Shown here one piece after another: positions 62,303-64,000 of a stretch of DNA of 64,000 nt (positions within the stretch are counted from its first letter, which is position 1; every line of letters begins with the position of its first letter). A model generated the notes under the pieces. That model had not been told where the DNA came from. It searched no databases and worked only from the letters and a program-made list of their open reading frames with translations. The position numbers and the translations under genes are program-made. Source of the stretch: Erythrobasidium yunnanense (lineage: Eukaryota; Basidiomycota; Cystobasidiomycetes; Erythrobasidiales; Erythrobasidiaceae); NCBI GenBank assembly GCA_001600175.1, contig BCJC01000006.1:759968-823967 (forward strand). Direction: 5' to 3'.

Positions 62303-62815
62303 ATCACTCTCTTTATACCCTACCCTTCCTCTCTTTTCGATATCGTCAGTAAAAAGAGCAAGCAAACTGCAGCACCCGGCGCTTAAGCCTCTCACTTCAC
62401 ACCGACCTCGACATCGGTGTGATATCCACTCGTTCGCAATGGAAGTCTGATGTTGTATGCCTGCTTCTCGCAACACCGCAAATCGTTATCAGATTACCGT
62501 GCTTTTTGCGTGCTTTTTTCGCCACCGAACAATGATGTCTAAGAAGGAGTTAGCTCGAAGACGTGTAATCTAGACACACCATTCCTGCCGTACGATGTTG
62601 CGTAGTGCATGACGGTGTCTTCGTACATGGTCCCTCTTTCATACCGGCGGAAATGAGGAATGATCGCCAAGGAAGCGGTGCAGCGTGACCAAACCTTGTG
62701 CGTTATCGCGGTTGCTCGAACTCGAAATTACGAATTGATTGTCTTTCTCTCTCTTTCCCTCTTACCACACTTTCAAGCTTCGAGCTTCAAGCGTATTAAC
62801 ACTCAACCCAACTGA
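62303..62815. promoter_or_regulatory. Promoter region of the cation exchanger
   Basis: About 510 bases between a stop and the next start, both plus strand. A CT-rich run (about 62739-62768) sits upstream of the exchanger ATG. No gene seen. Confidence 0.35.
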
Positions 62816-64000
62816 ATGAGCAAGAGTAAGCACAATCGATTGTTGACAATACACTGTTCTCTGACAAACGCGGCCCCAGCTCCTTCCTCCAATCATGCTG
62901 CCATTGTGACGGTTGCTGGCTCTCCTACCGTAGGGGGAGCCGTGGACAAAAACGACACAACTACTGGAACCACAACATCAACTACTATAATCAACGACAA
63001 TCGCACGCTCGACGACCTCCAGGACTCGATAACCATTGTTCCAAGCGGACATGGCCAAAGTCCCAAAGAGGCCAGCGGTGTGCTCGAGAAGTCGTCATCG
63101 GGTTTGCTACAAGCAGAGCCCGTCGTCAGCCCAGTCATCTCGAGAGATTTCGCTTCTATCGCCAGCGAGAAGCGCACTCTCGTTGATGCCGATATCGACG
63201 CAATCCAGGCCGGCTTGGCACCCAAAGAAGCCGGAAGTGGCGTCAACCCGGCTCTGACTAATCCAAGACTCAGAGCTCTAAAGTCGCTTGTACGCGCAAA
63301 CAGCGAGCCTGCAAGAGAGAAGAACCCTGTCGCAGACCTGGATCAAGCCGAGAAGGGCAATGCGCCCCCCATGAACAGGGCCGGGGCGTCCCAGGCAAAC
63401 ATACCCAACAGACTGGCTGGATTATTGGAGCCTAACAAGCCTCTGAAGCCACCTCCCACGTACAAGACATCGCTATACAACATTGCGACCTATTCTTACC
63501 TGAATGTCCTGCTCGTATTGTAAGTCGGCCCGTGCCCTGATGATTGGTTCGCATACTGACTGTATTATCGCAGCATACCTGTCGTATTCGGTGTGCACTT
63601 TGGAGGTGTCGGCGACACAGCTACCTTCTGCTGTGCTTTCGGAGCCATCATCCCCTTGGCCGCCCTCCTCGGTTTTGCGACCGAAGAGCTAGCTCTCCGC
63701 GTAGGACATGCTCTCGGCGGTCTTCTCAATGCTACACTCGGAAATACAGTCGAACTCATCATCGCCATCCTGGCTCTGGTCAAGGGAGAGCTTCGAGTAG
63801 TACAGTCAGCCATGATCGGATCCATCCTTTCAAACTGTCTCCTCGTACTAGGATGCTGTTTCTTCGCTGGTGGTATACGCTTCCACGAGCAGATCTACAC
63901 TATCCGATCCGCTCAGCTCAACACTTCCATGTTGAGCATCTCGGCGCTCGTCATCGTCATTCCAGCCGCCTTCCACGCAGCTGTGTCGGAGCTGGGAGCT
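62816..64000 (+). CDS. VCX1: Vacuolar Ca2+/H+ exchanger (CAX/Vcx1 type), truncated by window end
   Basis: A cytosolic N-terminal region of about 215 residues precedes membrane segments starting VLLVFIPVVFGVHFGG (across the 63520-63573 intron). The CAX repeat is clear: LGGLLNATLGNTVELIIAIL, with the acidic cation-binding Glu, and ELRVVQSAMIGSILSNCLLV. It would drive Ca2+ or Mn2+ into the vacuole against H+. A 54-nt in-frame-open intron at 62826-62879 is likely in the N terminus (A|GTAAGC...CCAG). The rest of the transporter, including its second repeat, lies beyond 64000. Confidence 0.88.

Overview
The window is nuclear DNA from a fungus, most likely a basidiomycete. Nearly every gene is cut by several short introns (about 46-140 nt, mostly 50-70 nt) with GT/AG ends and CTAAC/CTGAC-like branch sites. 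Genes lie on both strands with short gaps. The protein set is typical fungal housekeeping: mitochondrial complex I, TOM import, Ku, a TopBP1/Dpb11 homologue, eIF4B, a CreA/Mig1 repressor, a PACT spindle-pole or MTOC protein and a vacuolar cation exchanger. The closer lineage cannot be fixed by eye. No transposon, CRISPR array, tRNA or rRNA gene was recognised.

Layout. 1-6.3 kb (+): DUF4112 membrane protein, complex I NDUFA9-type subunit, two tiny tandem metallothionein genes, and a PAPS-type sulfotransferase. 7.4-16.2 kb (-): a small orphan ORF, a Ste20/GCK-type kinase, a FAM72-like zinc protein, a peroxisomal 2-hydroxy-acid oxidase ending in SKL, and an aldo/keto reductase. 16.7-23.1 kb: PQ-loop protein (+), Ku70 (-), and a five-CCCH-finger ZC3H3/Red5-like protein (+) sharing a 90-bp promoter gap with Ku70. 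23.3-28 kb (-): a large PACT coiled-coil protein. 29-32.4 kb (+): tandem methyltransferase-like paralogues, the first with broken frames. 32.6-37.1 kb (+): multi-BRCT TopBP1/Dpb11/Rad4. 37.3-40 kb (-): DUF427 protein, a small two-helix membrane protein and a decayed tandem copy of it. 40.2-47.7 kb: TOM22 (+), alpha/beta hydrolase (-), eIF4B (+), a small coiled-coil protein (+), and a THI5/NMT1-like protein (+). 48-50 kb (-): secreted tannase/feruloyl esterase. 52.3-64 kb (+): CreA/Mig1-like repressor, Bzz1-type F-BAR protein, Red1/ZFC3H1-like zinc protein, and the 5' part of a Ca2+/H+ exchanger.

Most neighbours look functionally unrelated. The main exception is that the ZC3H3/Red5-like and ZFC3H1/Red1-like genes, about 38 kb apart, would encode partners of one nuclear RNA-surveillance complex. 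Points that change gene models: three GC-AG introns (NDUFA9, Ku70, THI5-like), five introns whose length is a multiple of three and that stay open when read through, a TOM22 start codon that appears split by an intron, and two metallothionein genes too short for ordinary gene finding. Several models were checked by summing exon lengths to whole codons; these are noted in the entries.
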